DNA of 64,000 nt from Physcomitrium patens (GCF_000002425.4 NC_037261.1:5666098-5730097), one strand, 5' to 3'. Counted from the stretch's first letter, positions 1 through 13,899 are shown. The notes: generated by a model from the letters alone, not told the origin. A program made the numbers and translations.

Positions 1-3000
1 CTGTCTGCAAGGGGATTTCCTTTTTGAGGTCGGACCTTGAAAGCATCGCTTCAGAGCTTCTATTTCTACAACAGGTTGTTGTCAAATATGACAATCATTC
101 CAAATTACTAATGTTGCTCCTTATGGATTACATAATCAACTGTAAAATCCAATGCAGCAGTTCATCTTCTCTTTCAGATTGGTGTGAACCGTGCTACTTG
201 TTATTATTATCAATGCATGCTGATCCCAAAAGATGTGATTTGAGCAGATACATGAGAAAGAAAAAGAAGAAAACAGATTGTCATTCCCCAATACAACATT
301 AGACCCTACCTGCAAGTGTGTTCATTATGCACCACCAGTTCGCTTATACGTTCTAAATGCAGACATGTTCATAACGTATCAAATTTCATTGGGGCTTCTG
401 CATTGATTTCTATCTGTTAACTAGTGTATCAAATCCACGTAATGGAATCACTCTTACTGACTATTGGATTGATGACCAAAAATACACATCACTTGTAGTC
501 TTAGTGAAGCAGTAACCCTGAATATGAAAATATGGAACTGCATCTCTTGAACACAAATTAGTGACTCGGGCCAATTGAATTAATAAGCAGGCAGCACATA
601 GAGTATGTATTGCGGGAGTCCAACTTGGAGCAGAAGGTGAACAGCATAAAAGGCTTCATTTCTAATCTAGACCAGAAAGAGGTGCGGATACAACCATATT
701 TAACTCAAACTAGTTTGTTGTGACGAGGATAATGCCAAAAATCTTGCTGAAATGAAAATCATGTTCATTTACAGAAGGAGTTGGTCAAAGATATGAATGG
801 CCTTGATACACAGCTGGGACTTGTCGATTCTGAAAGAACGCAACTACGAAATTTATTGGATGAATTAAGCAAGGTATAACTTACCTTTTCGTTTTTGTAA
901 ATCCCAATACTTATTTTCAGATCAGCATGAATGTCGATATTTTAGGTTGGAAAGGGGATTATTGATTCTCGTCCTCAAAAATAGGATGGCTAGCTAAGTT
1001 CCTATTAATAGGCGCTAAATATTAGCTTCATAAGTTACTGACGGCCATCTACTGGCCGACCTTGCTCAACACATCGTTCCATCTTTCTCACTGGTCAGGT
1101 GGAACTTTGTTCAGGACTTTCCCTCAGGCATCATGGCTCTAGCAGTTATTCCTGAGGAAATGAGGAGAAAGCATTTGGAACGCCCCAGCTTTCCAGTTTG
1201 TCATCATCTTAACTCATTGACTGTTAACTAGATATTTCAAACTTTGTATTCACTACTATCTCGCAGTGAACTGTGGCTGCTTTGAAATCTACCTTGCATA
1301 TTGTTTAAATGGGTCACTGTCCATACTGTTTGAATTCGGATAGCTACAATCTCGTTTTTCTTGTTATTTCCAAGTGATGGAACTGCCCACAACATTATAT
1401 TTCTTGGCCATTCAAATTGCATGCCACAGAGGTAGACTTTTTAAATGTGAACTTGGGATTATTGTTTCTATATCTCGTTCGCATTTCGCCTTCCTATTCA
1501 TGTAATATAGCTGACCACGATTTGTATAAATTAAATTTATCTTGGAAGAATTTACATCATGTAAAGCAGGACGAGGACAAGAGCAGTGCAGTTCATCAAC
1601 AAAGATTTACAAAGGTACTCTGCCCGTAACGTATGTGTACTAGTATCAGAATAGCTCGAAAATGGTGCCTGGTCAGAGAATCGTTTGTGACGGACTTATC
1701 ATTAGGCCTTGGAGGTGGATCATTTTGTCCATACTGGAGATTCATCTAGTATATAATTTAGACGAGACTTGAGTGATCACATCAGTACAAGGAATTTAAC
1801 TACATACACACACGAATGCACATGATTGAATGTTGATATTTGATCTTCAGACACTCAAACGTCACGCCCTCAATCAATAATTTTATTCTTGATATATCTC
1901 TTGCATCAAATAGGGGTTACAAGAATGAAACTACCGACTTTTAGTTTTGTTGGAGATCATAGAACAATTTCGTTTGAAGTCCGTATCTCTCATTGACTTC
2001 ATTCGAGCCTTGACCTTTTTCAGATGATGTTATCCATCAAAGGGAAGGAGTCCATACAACGAAGTTTGGAAAAGGTGCATGCTGCCATCAACAAACTTTT
2101 GTAGCTGCGAAAGCAAAATCAAACCCATCAAGTGAATTGCAGAAATGTTTCACAAATCCTTCAATCTGCATTGATGTACGATCTATTGCTGAAATGTAAA
2201 TTATATTTTTTATTTGCAGGTTGAGCAATTGAAAGCTAAGTTGGATGACCTGGAATCCGCAATGGTTGACCATGAAACAACTGTAGAAGCACTCCGTGCA
2301 GAACTGAGCAAAAAAAATGAACAACTGGGATTCATTACAGATGAGAAGGTAAAACAATTCGTTAGAAGTACCCTTTTTTGTGATCACTTACACCATGCAT
2401 ATTGAATGTAAAGAGATTAGAGACTGAATTGGAAGGCACTATTTGAAGCAGCAGCTTTTATGACCAGAGAATTTATGCAGTCATTAAGAGTTCAACATTC
2501 AATCGTTTAAACTCATTGAATAAGCAGGTGGCGGGAGAGGAAGCACTAGCAGCCAGTCAACTCGAATGCAATCAGCTAGCCACTTTAATTCGAGTAAGAC
2601 CTGTCTGCTTAACCTCAATTAATAGCTTGTTACAACATTCCACCACTGTTTCCATATTCGGAAGTGGAACCAATATTTCATTAATTGTACCTCTGAAAGT
2701 GCAGGAAATTGATGGAAGCATGGCCCAGCTGACCTCTGCACTTGCAGCTCGAACCGTGGAACGGGATCGGGTAAACCTGAAATTCTATCATCTACGGATT
2801 TCCTTACATCTAAAATGGATCAAAGTTAATCAACTGAGGTCCTTGAGTGAGACAATTATTGGTCAAATATGGCCGTTCTTGGTACAGTGAAGGTAAGGAA
2901 ACTCTTACCTGGAGTCATCCTCAACACTGGAGAAGATCAGGAAGTGAGTGAAGAATTTTTACGGATTGCATGTAATCTTCATATGCAGGGCTGTTGTTTA

Positions 3001-6000
3001 CTAAGTTCACTATCTGACGTGTTATCAGCAAGTGACATATGTAATCAATAATGTCACTAATTACTGCATCTGATGTTGGTTAGCATTAGTGCTGATTCAT
3101 CGATTTAACAAATCGAGTGATTGGGTTTCCTAAAGACTTCGCAGGAGACAGAGGCACGTATTACAGCTGAGCAAGAAGTCCAAAAAAAGTGCAACTCTTT
3201 GGTGTAAATTTCTGTCTATTAACTGCTGTATCTGAATTCTTGTCTATTCCTTCCCTACTACCTATTTGGTTTCAATATGGAGAGCCAATTTTTTGTGATT
3301 GAGTGAAATTTCTCATCTTCATTTTGTGTTATAATTCCCAACATCGACAAATGTCTCACTGCAGACGAGAGTTGGAGGAGATTCGCTGGAAGTATTCACA
3401 GCTTCAAGGAGATCATTCAGGGTGCAGTCGAAGTCGTGAGGAAAGCTCTTTGAAAGTTGCCGACACGACTTCACAATTACAATTGTGCATGTACTGAGTT
3501 TTCTTCAAGTCAACGAGTTAAACTCACCGTTTATTCCGTGTAATGTAATTAGTTAGACAATTTTTGAAGTAGGATTTTCTTCAAATATATATTAGAAGAT
3601 TGAGGTCTCTTCCAAGCTGGAGCTTGTTCACAACATCTTTAAGTGTTTCTAAATCCATCTTCTCACAATTAAAAGTTGTTTGCAGGCGTCGATTGGAAAC
3701 TGCTGAAAGAGACGTTGAACAATTGAAAACTCTTATAACTCAACTAGATTCTACCAGAGAAGAGCTGGTACAATTTATTATTATCATCACTTAATTGTAA
3801 AATACTGTTGTGCAGCACAATCATATCCTCTCGCAGTTGTGTTTTGTAATCCTGTTGTGGCTTTTCTCAGTCAGTTTATTCATAGTCCCCTGAAAACTCC
3901 CCTGCAGCGGCAGTCATTTTTCTCTTCCTGAAGAGATTCTAGGAGACTCTGCAACGGAAGAATCTGTGGGTGCTCTTAATTGAAAACAGAGCTTTGGTTC
4001 TAACCTGTGATCCCTCGTGTGATAAAGGTTGATAAGCTGAAAAACACTTTTGCGGATCAGCAGATGGCTGAACAACGTGTTGCAGCAATGGACATGGAGA
4101 TACGTAGGTTGTCCCAGGATTATGCAGAGAGGACGGGAGAGGTTAATCATCTCTGCGGGTTACTAGATGCCGTAGGCAAGGAGCGCGACCATCTGCAAAT
4201 AGAGGTGATTTGTAATTCCTTGTAGACTGAATTTTCTAACGTTCGAAGTCTCGCAGTTTTCCGCAAAATAGTATGAAAGTTTTTTCTTTTTTTCTTTTTA
4301 TATGTGCGTAATGGGTAGCAATCAGCATTTTCTAAACTTTAAAAAAAATATAATTAAATCAGTAAAATAGTCTTCTCAAAATCTATGAGGATAGGTTAAA
4401 TTGATATACTAAATAAATGAAGGAAAAGCGTGGCACAAAATGAAAGTGATAAGTCTATAGAGGAATTTTACTAATCTTTAAATGTCCTACTACTCTGAGA
4501 AGGCGAGCGCACAAGCAGAGAGAATTATACAAATGAACGACGAAAACGGGCAACTCCAAACTGAAATGCATTTTGTGAAGCGTAACCTGCAAACAGCTGA
4601 GCATAGGCTTCAATCGGGGCAGAATCTGATCCAACAAGCTGAAGCAGAGGTCCTTAACCATACACATTACTCATGAATGTAGAAGGTGAAGCGGTATGGT
4701 TTTGGTGAGCCACAGTGTGGCGGCTCACATTACTACATCTGAACTAGTTCACATTCTCCGGTGCAAACACTGCACTTATAGATGTACGTTGATAATTTCG
4801 TTAGGCTTAGTGAACGTTCTCGGTAAGATACCAACGGATGACTCGTTGTTTGCTTGTTTGAAATTGATTCCTAATTGAGCACTGAGGGTATCTCGAACAC
4901 TTCTAGTGTCCTGTCTAGGACGTCGCAGAGAATTTGGAGAGAAAAAACCCATTCAATGTTGATGCTCAAAGTTTGAGCTGCACTGCAAGTGATAGTTGAA
5001 CGTGACAGTATATCAACATTACTTCTCCAGATTGTTTCCTTGAAGTCTCAGTTATCCATGGAGGAAGACACCAAGAAGAACCTCGATGAACGATTAGGCA
5101 CTAAGGTGAGTAATCTACTTGTGAATTTTTACATTTTATATAGGAAGCTGTCAAAGCCATGTTATAAAATTGGGTAACTGTGACGGAGACCTAATCGACA
5201 CCTGCTATCCCATCTTACCAGTTGAGCTAATAATCTGTGTCTTGGAGAAAGGAAATTTAGGCTCTTAGAAACACATGAATTGGACTAGAGACCCCAAATC
5301 GTTCAGATGTCACATTCTACCTTACTTTGCCTTGTCTACCATTTTGAGGATAGAAGAACTTGAAAAAAAGTTTTTTTTTTTTTTTTTTTTTTTTTTAAAT
5401 ATTGTTATTTGTTTTTAACATATGACATTTATGAAGATTTATCTAATTAAACCTAATCACGATTCTCATTTGTGATTGGCAGACTTCCCAGCTAAATGCA
5501 ATCAAAGATCTTCTCCAAGTATCAAATTCCGACATCCAAGTATGCCATTGCGTCTATTTTCATCTGAAAACGGATCAACTTTGAATCACACTCTGTTATT
5601 GTAACTACAACAATGTTTTAGTAATCTTTTCATTGATACCATGGTTGTGGATGTTCTTTGCAGATGCTCAAGACAGAGATTCTTCAGGTTGTAGCTGAGC
5701 GTGAGAATGTCCTGAACGAGTTGCGGGATGTGAATTCTAAGCTACAATACTGTGAACAGGTCAGGGACCATTCAAATGATTGTAGTGAAAAACATGTTAA
5801 AACATATGGTCTTAGAGCTCACCAAGGAGCAACAATGCTTCCTGGTGTTGAAGTTATTCTAAAATGTCAAAAATTCGACTATTCAATTGAACTGTTTTTC
5901 TATGTTCCTGCTGGCTTTCCTGTGGATAGTAATCTTGGAATTGCAGTTTTGAAGTTCGGCACTATGTCATGCATAATGCTAAACCCTTGCTGAGTCCTTT

Positions 6001-9000
6001 CCTGTAGACATGCACCCCAATTTGAGATGGAATCTTTAAGTATTTTCTATATTATCGAAAATTTATTAGTGGAACAAATATTTCAAGGATTGTTGGTTTT
6101 CATATAATAAGAGTGTGATGCTTAACGCATTGTTTCCTTCAGAGAATTAACATTCATTGGTCACCTGCAGATGCTGTGTGTAAAGGAGAAGGAAGAAGGG
6201 GAAATCATGAAGATGTGTAGGGATCTATCTGAAGAAAACCAACAATTGAGAGTGCAAATTGTGGACCGTGACAATCAGTTGCAAAGTCAGCGTTACCAAG
6301 TTCAGAGCTTAGAGGAGGCTTTCCAACGGTCACAAGCTCAAGTGAAGACGTTAGATGATGAAAATCTACGTTTCAATTCAGATTTAAAAGTAAGACCATT
6401 CTGATGACTCATGCCTTTGTATTCTTGTTTTTGCTTTTCAAATAAGACTGGCATGAAATATCAATTCATCTTAGCAACCATGGAGTCCGAACTAAAAATG
6501 ATCGGAATGGAAATTAAGAGATCGAGAGATATGATCGTAAACCCGTGCACTGCTTCGTCCTCACAAAATCCTCTAATTGTTTTTTTGAAGTATACGAAAC
6601 TAGGATCATTGTTTGCTCACTATTCTACCATAAGCCTGGAGGCTTGGGATGGAACTCATCTCAGCTATTATATATCTCCAGTTTTTGCAACCTAAGGTAT
6701 TAAATTGATCACTATGCAGGCATTGGAGAGGCAAGGAGACTTGATGTCACGATCGCTTGCTCAACAATCTGGTCTTTTGAATGACTATCAAAATGAAAAA
6801 GTTGCATTGATGGGTCAACTCAATGCAATGAAAGGGGTGTGTATCTCTCCGCTGACGAAGATTGAACACATAACTGCAATCCGTATGCCCACGTTCCAAC
6901 CATTATTGTGTTCACCAACATGTGTCACAGCAATTTTTCCTGGTTATGTTCTTAGATTTAGATTTTAGTACCTAACTTTCAGAAATTATGTCTACGCTGC
7001 AACGTATTTTATCCAGGCAACAGCAGATCTGGAGGCAAAGAATTCAGCTGCTAAAAGAGATCTAGCTGCATTGGAGGCAAAGCAGCAGCACGTCAACGAT
7101 ATGTTTGCTGAAAGTCAAAAGGTACCCTCGAGAAAATCTCTGAGAAAGATAATTAAAATGTAATGGTTCCTTTTAGTTGCTTCAATAACATGCAAACCTT
7201 GTAAAATGGGCTCAAGGATCCTGCGTGGTAGTTCTATCCATGAGAGACATTGATGTAAGAATTCATCCCTGCCGTCTTAGATACCATAGCTTGGTAAGAA
7301 ACGGTACGTTTGTCCTCAAAGCAGGAGAGGGAAGCAATCACATCAAGATATGAGCAAGAACATGAAAGAGTGCGAGAGTTAGAGCAATTGCTTACCTGCT
7401 TGCGTGCTCAAGAACATCACTTAGAGTTGGAGAGCAAGGTATGTGTCCTAATTTTGATTGCAGGTGAACCTTGATCCTTGTGCTACCTCTTTGTCAACTT
7501 CACAGTCGACTATTTTATTCCTTCTACTAAAAGCACTAACTATGTGAAAATTGCAACGCCGTATTGATCAGATCGTTACCTCAAACAATTTGTGCAGGAA
7601 GCTGGCACAAAGATTGCAATGATGCGTGATCGTCTTATTTCTTTGGAGGATCAGGTTAGACCAAGTCTTAAACTCCAAGCAAGTCCCATAAGGACCTAAT
7701 ATAGTTGTTGGAAAGTTTATATCAAAGTACACATCGATAAAGCACATTAATCTCAGCCTTAAATGCTGATATCAGTCATTTTTCAGCATTCTTGACTAGT
7801 AGTGCGGTGTCATCAGGTACAAACATTACAGATTACCAGAGATGCGCAAAACCAAGAGATTATGAGGCTGCAGGCTAGCCTAAATACCAAGGTATGAAAA
7901 GAATATTGTGACGAATTTATGTCATGATCTCATGAGAACCACTATTAACGATTGCCATTTTCTCCACAGATATTACAAGTCTCTTTTAGACCCTTAACGT
8001 AAACATACAACGAAAGGAGACCAAAGGCTGCGTCTAGTAATTTTTTACTGCTTAGAGAATAGTACACAGGATCTATCAGTAGCTCATTTTTGTCACATAC
8101 TTAGATGCTTGAAACATGGAGAGATCAGAGCCTGTCACATAATTCAAGATGACTAGAATTGACGGTAGGACTGATCGCAGGAGACGGAAGAAAGATTACG
8201 AGGTCGCCCTGTTGCCTCTTCCCCATCCTTGTCAAGTCATTCTATGGACATGCAATTTCATCAAAATGCTGCTGATATTGCTGGTTCAAAGGTACGGTGC
8301 AGTCATCTCTCTAGTTGATGACCAGAAATATGAATCGCTTTTTGTCATTTGCAATTACTTTCCACGGAAATCATAGCAACGATTTCTACTCATGGTATTC
8401 TGGTATCCAATTCCGCATAAGATTACGGACGTTTATACCAGGTCAATAAAATCTGTTGCATCCTCAAGCTATATACTCGTTGAATTTAGGTGTTTCGCTG
8501 CCATTCTTTATCTTGTGCAAGGATTCAGGCTGAGATTATCACTTCCTTCTCAGAGGAGAATCTTGACTGACTTCCCCCCTAAAAGTGCTCTGGGATACAT
8601 TCACGCAGGCAAAGATTCATGACCTGGAAATGAAGAACTTTTCACTTACAGGAGACCTTTCGAAGACGGCAAACCTCTACAAAGACTGTTTCTCTCAGTT
8701 ACAGAAGGCAGAAACACAGTAAGTCATAGTATTTAAACTTCAGCTGGATATTTTCATTTGCAGTACACAACTCATCGTTTGGTGGTTATATATCAGCAAC
8801 GGAGATCAGAGTCGTTCTGCTATGAAATTGTAAGTCTACCAACAGCAGCATATCTGCGACAAGGAATTCGACAACGGTTCTGTATAAAACCAATACCTCT
8901 TCGCCAAGTGCATGAAATGTGATTTCAATTATTCGATGATCATATAACGACGAAATTAGCATGAGGCTGGATGGGAGATTCTTCTCTTCATGAATATTAG

Positions 9001-9869
9001 AAACTTTCACTTGCGTCAATTCTTCGCCGGTCCTCTCTCATTACCGAGCACGATTAATATTGGAAACCAAATAGCTCTTCCAAAACCCAGATAAAGTTCC
9101 TTCAAGCTTGTCGGGATTAATTCAAATAATGTCGTCGTGTCAACTACAGAAACTTGGAAGTGAGGAGGGAGTACGATCATGCGATTTCGCTTCTATCGAA
9201 GGTACCTATATTTCTAATACACTCCCTCCGTCATTTTCCCAAATAAAACTCCTGTCCTTACGGATTTGGTTTCATGCCTAGGTTGATGAAGACAGGGTAC
9301 AGCTGCAGCGAAAGTGTTTAGAGTTGGTTGCAGCAGCAGATCGCGCACATCAGCAGAAGTCATGCACCCCCACGCACAGGGACTCTAAGCAAGCTGATGC
9401 GTCCAGGGACATCGACGCTTTGCAGGTACCTTTTAAAAAGCCATGATCATTTTTCTTTAGTGATGGGAATTTTGGGGACTACCAAGGTCAAGGGTTCTTA
9501 ATATGCTACTCAAAACGAACATGCAAAATTAGACCTCCCTTTTAACATTTGTTACGACTGTTGAATTTGTTCATAAATCAGAACAAGTAAACGAACTCCT
9601 GAGATTCCCCCAACATCATGTTGACCACATCTGTCAAATGGTACACATGACCAGACAAGGAATAAGAGATTTCGGAACCTTTTGGCTATAAATTAACAAG
9701 TAGCAGCCTGGTTGTATGCAGCCTCATTTCCTGTACGTCCTCAGAAATGTATCAGAAAACTTTCTAAACTAAAATAAGTGTGCAGAAGGAATGTCATCGG
9801 CTGAAGCAAGAGAGCAACCTGACATCAACTTCTAGCGAATCCAGTCGACTCGCTGGGAGCTGGCAATGA
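1..9869 (+). CDS. BLD10: CEP135/BLD10-like basal-body coiled-coil protein, 3' part of gene
   Basis: Multi-exon gene. Exons read by splice sites and phase: about 12-74, 595-681, 775-873, 1570-1614, 2024-2074, 2220-2348, 2528-2593, 2705-2770, 3145-3203, 3365-~3490, 3686-3767, 4028-4204, ~4500-4649, 5031-5105, 5483-5539, 5664-5759, 6171-6389, 6720-6836, 7017-7121, 7325-7438, 7598-7654, 7817-7891, 8609-8718, 9150-9201, 9282-9425, 9786-9869 (TGA). Phases join without conflict, giving roughly 830 residues that are almost all heptad-rich coiled coil. Colinear resemblance to animal CEP135 as I remember it: GKERDHLQIE (exon 4028) to DKEKDFLQET; YQNEKVALMGQL (exon 6720) to QEDEKATVLNDL; RVRELEQLLTCLRAQEHH (exon 7325) to TVKNLESLLATNRDKEFH. 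CEP135/BLD10 builds the cartwheel and microtubule wall of centrioles and basal bodies; in plants this implies sperm flagella. The N-terminus lies left of the window. Some small exons may be missed, for example at 7,900-8,600. Family assignment is from memory; other centrosomal coiled-coil proteins are possible. Confidence 0.6.
5371..5396. repeat. Poly-T tract in an intron
   Basis: 26 consecutive T within the intron between exons ending 5,105 and starting 5,483 of the BLD10-like gene. Confidence 0.95.
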
Positions 9870-11339
9870 GATCAACGTATGGTTGCCCTCTCTGAAGTTA
9901 GGCATGGATGTGCAGAAAGTTTGAAAGCATCATCATTGAACGCACTTGCTGTTTGCAGGACCTGATTCAAACATCCTGAATGTAAGAAGAGCTCCTGACT
10001 AATTTCTCCCGACAGTGTATGCGCTTCCTCTCCCCGGATATACCATGAGCTTGCAAGCCAACAGATAACAACGGCGGTGCGCTTGAGTAAGACGAATCAA
10101 TTTCCTGGCTCCTTGGGGCGCCTACAAAGAACCAGTGCGCGGAATGTGTTGCATACAAAGAACCAGTCGTATCCTATGTAGCATCAGACGTCGTGTCCCT
10201 CACCAAAAGACATGGTCTGTTCAATGAGAGAATTAACTGTCATCATTGCCAGAGTCAGATGCTGATCCACTACAAGCCATTACTTCTACATTCGACTGTG
10301 AGGAGGCACACGAATGGTCTACTGCGGATATGTTTGCAGGAGATGTAAAATATTCAAGATTTTGCAAGAAGTCAACAGCTTGGAAGGTCATTCTCGACTT
10401 CACATCTGAGTTTCACATTGTATACCCTTCTCACTCAACCACTGATCGTCAGTTTTGATAGTTGTGGCTGAACACACATGGTGACGTTAGCGCGTAAAAA
10501 AAAGAACTTAATAGAGGATGGTGAAACTATTAGTTAAGCATAGCTTTATTCTCCCTGGTTCAGAAGACCCTGGCATCCTCAGAAAAGTAGTCTTCCCTTC
10601 AGGAAGATGTTCACCGAAGTCGTGAACACGTGCACCATTTCGATTGATTATCGCATCAGTCCAAGAGCTATGTGTTCATATAGAAATTGTCACATACTCT
10701 AACAGAAGTTGGCACAGGCATCTCAACAATGGACACATCCGTGTGAAAGTTTATTATGAAGTAGTTTTTTTGCATTTCCTGTAGAAAGGATAGGCATATG
10801 CTGAAGAACAACAACTCAATTCTTGTTGTCACGACATAGAAATGTACATCGGGATCATTAGCTATCCGTGAGAGTGTACGTCCGAGACTACGAACATTAA
10901 CAGATCATGAAAGAGTGCATCTAACTCTTCAATCCAAAGTCAGATAATGAGATTGTAACTCTCCTCGCAATCCTGTATGTCGGACTAAGAATGGTTGTCA
11001 ACCTGCCTAGAGCGCATTCCACAAGAGTTTATGTTGTAACTGCATTAAGTTCATCTGCCAGATGAGAAACTGCCTCACTTCTATCTACGGACTCAACAAG
11101 AAAAGGATTCCTACATTATGCGGCCATTCAGAAACGGCATGGATGATTGAAAATTAAATCTGAATAAACAACAATTATGGAAAACGTATGCATTTCACTA
11201 CCATCACAAAGTCTGACTACATCAATTGAGAATTAGTACCATTTTGAGGACAAAATTACGCCATATCTTGCGCAGCAGAGCTGGTTGAGTATCCAGGACA
11301 TAGGTGAGCTGAAAGGGGCACCAGATAGGCCGCTAATCT
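9870..11339. other. Convergent 3' flanks of the BLD10-like and Sec14-like genes
   Basis: No convincing coding exon. The two flanking genes are transcribed toward each other, so this stretch should hold both 3' UTRs. Short open frames at 9,967-10,458 lack splice context and resemble nothing I recognise. Confidence 0.5.
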
Positions 11340-12765
11340 CTACACAGCCGCCTTGCAGGGTTCATCATACAGAGCATCTGAGCAATAACGAGCTTCATTC
11401 CAAGGACCAGCATCGGAATTCTCACATCCCCCAAGACAGTTGCATGAACCTCCTAAAAACTCCGGGAGATTCTCACTGTCAACCAACTCGAGCAACTTAG
11501 ATGAAAAGTGCCCACCATGAAGTTCAATCTTTTTCTGAGTCCTCTTGTCCAGCCAAGGCTTGATCATCGCCCACGTTGCCTTAAACGCAGTTGGAGCATT
11601 GACAATGAACATCTTTCCTAAATACTCTGGGTAGTAGTCCTGGTCAAGCTTGGTAATTTTTTGAATGAAGTGCCGCACCTGCTTGCTCATATGCTTCATA
11701 GTCTGCAGTTGCATAACATTGCACAGTTTGAGATTCTCCTTCGCAACTAACTATTCAGATGAAGGGGAAGAGAATGATAACACAACGAGGAATGGAAATT
11801 GCATGAACAAGCGGCCAGGTAACTGAATTCAAACAATACAAAAGAATAATCAAATGCAGCCATGCCTGCAAGCAGATATAAAATGCGAAACACTTAAGAG
11901 CTTACCCATATTATGTACTGTCCAATTTAAGATCAATAACATAATACTTCAGAGTAACGAGTAGGCACATGTACATGAATTGGTCTATCACTGAGCAACA
12001 AAGTTGTCCGACAAATCACAAACTCCAATTGTGTGCAACAGAAGGACACATAGAAGGACCGTACCACTCCTTTAAGATCCAAAATCGTAAGCGACTGCGA
12101 AACACAGGTGTCTGCTTCTTTAGAGCAAGCCGGAAACTTCGAATCTATTAGAACCTCCCACTCTTTCACGTGGTACAGCAACATGCGGTCCATAGTCGTA
12201 ATCTTGAGTAGCTCGTCCAAATTCAACTGGCCTAATCTTTCAATATACACAGGTCGGCCAAGCTTGTCTGTTTTGTGGTGAAAATGTGGATAAAGCTCTC
12301 GTACAGCTTTCCTCTCTGGAAAATCAAACGTCTGCAATGATAGAAATCACAGAATTTTAGTTTCAAATTCAGGCCCCAGCCGCCTGCGCTATGGATAAAA
12401 TCTACTTTTTGAGGATGATCTCTACGTTTCGACTACACTAAATTGGAAAGGAATGGATTGTGAGAATCCAATACCTCTCTGATAGTGTCAGCACCAATTT
12501 CTGCTCTCCATTCCAGCATGGCCTCAAACATTGCTTTAGCTTTGGGAATATCAAAACCGCGGGCACGTAAGAATCGTAACAACGTGTAGTCATCATCTCG
12601 CTTTCTAAGCAGACATTGCTCTGAAAGTATGTCCCGGAACTTGATAAGCGTATCATGCTGTGACTGAGTCAAATCACCAGCTATCTCATTCATCCTATCC
12701 TCCTCTCGACTAATAGAAGTTCCACTTCCTTGCTTGAGTGTGCAGTGGCACAGATCTTGAAACAT
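11340..12765 (-). CDS. Sec14-like CRAL-TRIO phosphatidylinositol-transfer protein
   Basis: Three exons on the minus strand: 12,475-12,765 (or from the second in-frame ATG at 12,693), 12,065-12,331 and 11,340-11,702, all joined in phase 0 at GT-AG sites. The product is 282 residues from the inner ATG or 306 from the outer. Exon 1 carries the CRAL-TRIO N-terminal helices (LLRKRDDDYTLLRFLRARGF). Exons 2 and 3 carry the lipid-binding core: the HHKTDKLGRPVYIERLGQ strand, SLTILDLKGV, QDYYPEYLGKMFIVNAP, and the closing gate helix and LPEFLGGSC. Sec14-family proteins exchange phosphatidylinositol and phosphatidylcholine between membranes and couple lipid supply to phosphoinositide signalling. The protein stops about 25 residues after the FLGG motif, so it is a short single-domain form with no GOLD or nodulin domain. 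The exact start is uncertain and a further 5' exon is possible. Confidence 0.88.
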
Positions 12766-12819
12766 TTTGCAAGTCCGACAAGCAGTGCGAAAAGCAACTG
12801 ACAAAAGATCTGATACCAA

Positions 12820-13790
12820 AGTAGGCCTTCACAATGAGAAATGCATGTGGCCTCGTCCAGCACTTGTCGACACGAGGGATCAACACCTTAAAACTGCACT
12901 TCCCTTCTATTCTAACACCACCAGAATAATATTCTCAGGAGAGAAAAGGTAAAATTCAAAAACTAAGACAAGATATCTAATGCGCTTACGCGGAAACAGC
13001 AGGATTGAAGGACCTCCAGGAAACACATCCCTCAACAGGCTCTAAACAGAGTAATTATCAGGACACTCCAATAATCGTCCCTCTAGCACAATGCAAAAGC
13101 CCTCTCCATTAAGACACTCTATACCAGACTAGAGTAAGATTGGAGTTAGTCCTCCCTGAGCTCTACCCTAGCCACATCCGCTATTCTCTGAAATAACGCA
13201 CATCCAAAACGTCCTACAGACATTACACGATTTCGCAAACGTAAACACGACGAAACACGGACACAAAATCACTCAAACCCCGCACGGCACAGAGCAATGC
13301 CAAGCGAAATCCTGGAAGCCCGCGCCTACAGCCAACACGCAGCACACAATTCCCTATCCTTGCAGCTCCGGAACGGCAGCGCTACACTCAGTCACGTCTC
13401 AATCGCACAAGCGAACGCAGAGAGCATTAGTCAATCAATTTCGGCCGCGATCATTCCCAATCACGTCACTCAACGGATCTGCCTCCTGCACTCACACACA
13501 CCGTCACAGAAACTCTCTGCAGCGACGTTGCATCGCTCGATCGATCGATCGCTTGTCGACGAGACGATGGCAATCAGCTGGACGCTCCTCCCCTTGCAAT
13601 CGACCCGAGTGTCGTCCTCGTTCTCGCGACGCCAAAGAACAAACAGGGGAACTGCCCCGCCTTCCTTGAAACTACGTGTGACGCGGTAACCAGTACCCGT
13701 GTCTCTGTGAACGGGCAGTAAGATCTTGGGCTGTAAAACCGTGGCGGCGTCAGGTCGTCAGCCCGACCTACCAAGTTACCTACCTACAGG
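12820..13790. promoter_or_regulatory. GC-richer 5' flank of the Sec14-like gene
   Basis: Lies immediately upstream of the minus-strand Sec14-like start and is clearly more GC-rich than the DNA that follows from 13,900. It holds many short open frames on both strands but none with domain sense or splice context. It is probably 5' UTR, possibly with an intron, plus promoter. A short GATC tandem (about 13,536-13,550) and a poly-C run (13,791-13,799) are present. No individual element can be assigned. Confidence 0.4.
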
Positions 13791-13899
13791 TCCCCCCCCG
13801 CCCGAACCTAGTTGATACACTCACCGACCGGGTTCGAAGGACTCGGTCCTGGGCACTTGTCCCCCCTTATTCCGCTTGGATTTTTCCCCCTTCTGTGAT

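Noticed and set aside
4455..4878. Open frames at 4,455-4,667 (-) and 4,696-4,878 (+)
   Set aside because: The first is antisense to a coiled-coil exon, and the second lies in an intron with no homology or exon boundaries.
13810..13850. tRNA T-arm-like GGGTTCGA sequence
   Set aside because: No cloverleaf, acceptor stem or anticodon arm can be formed with the surrounding sequence.
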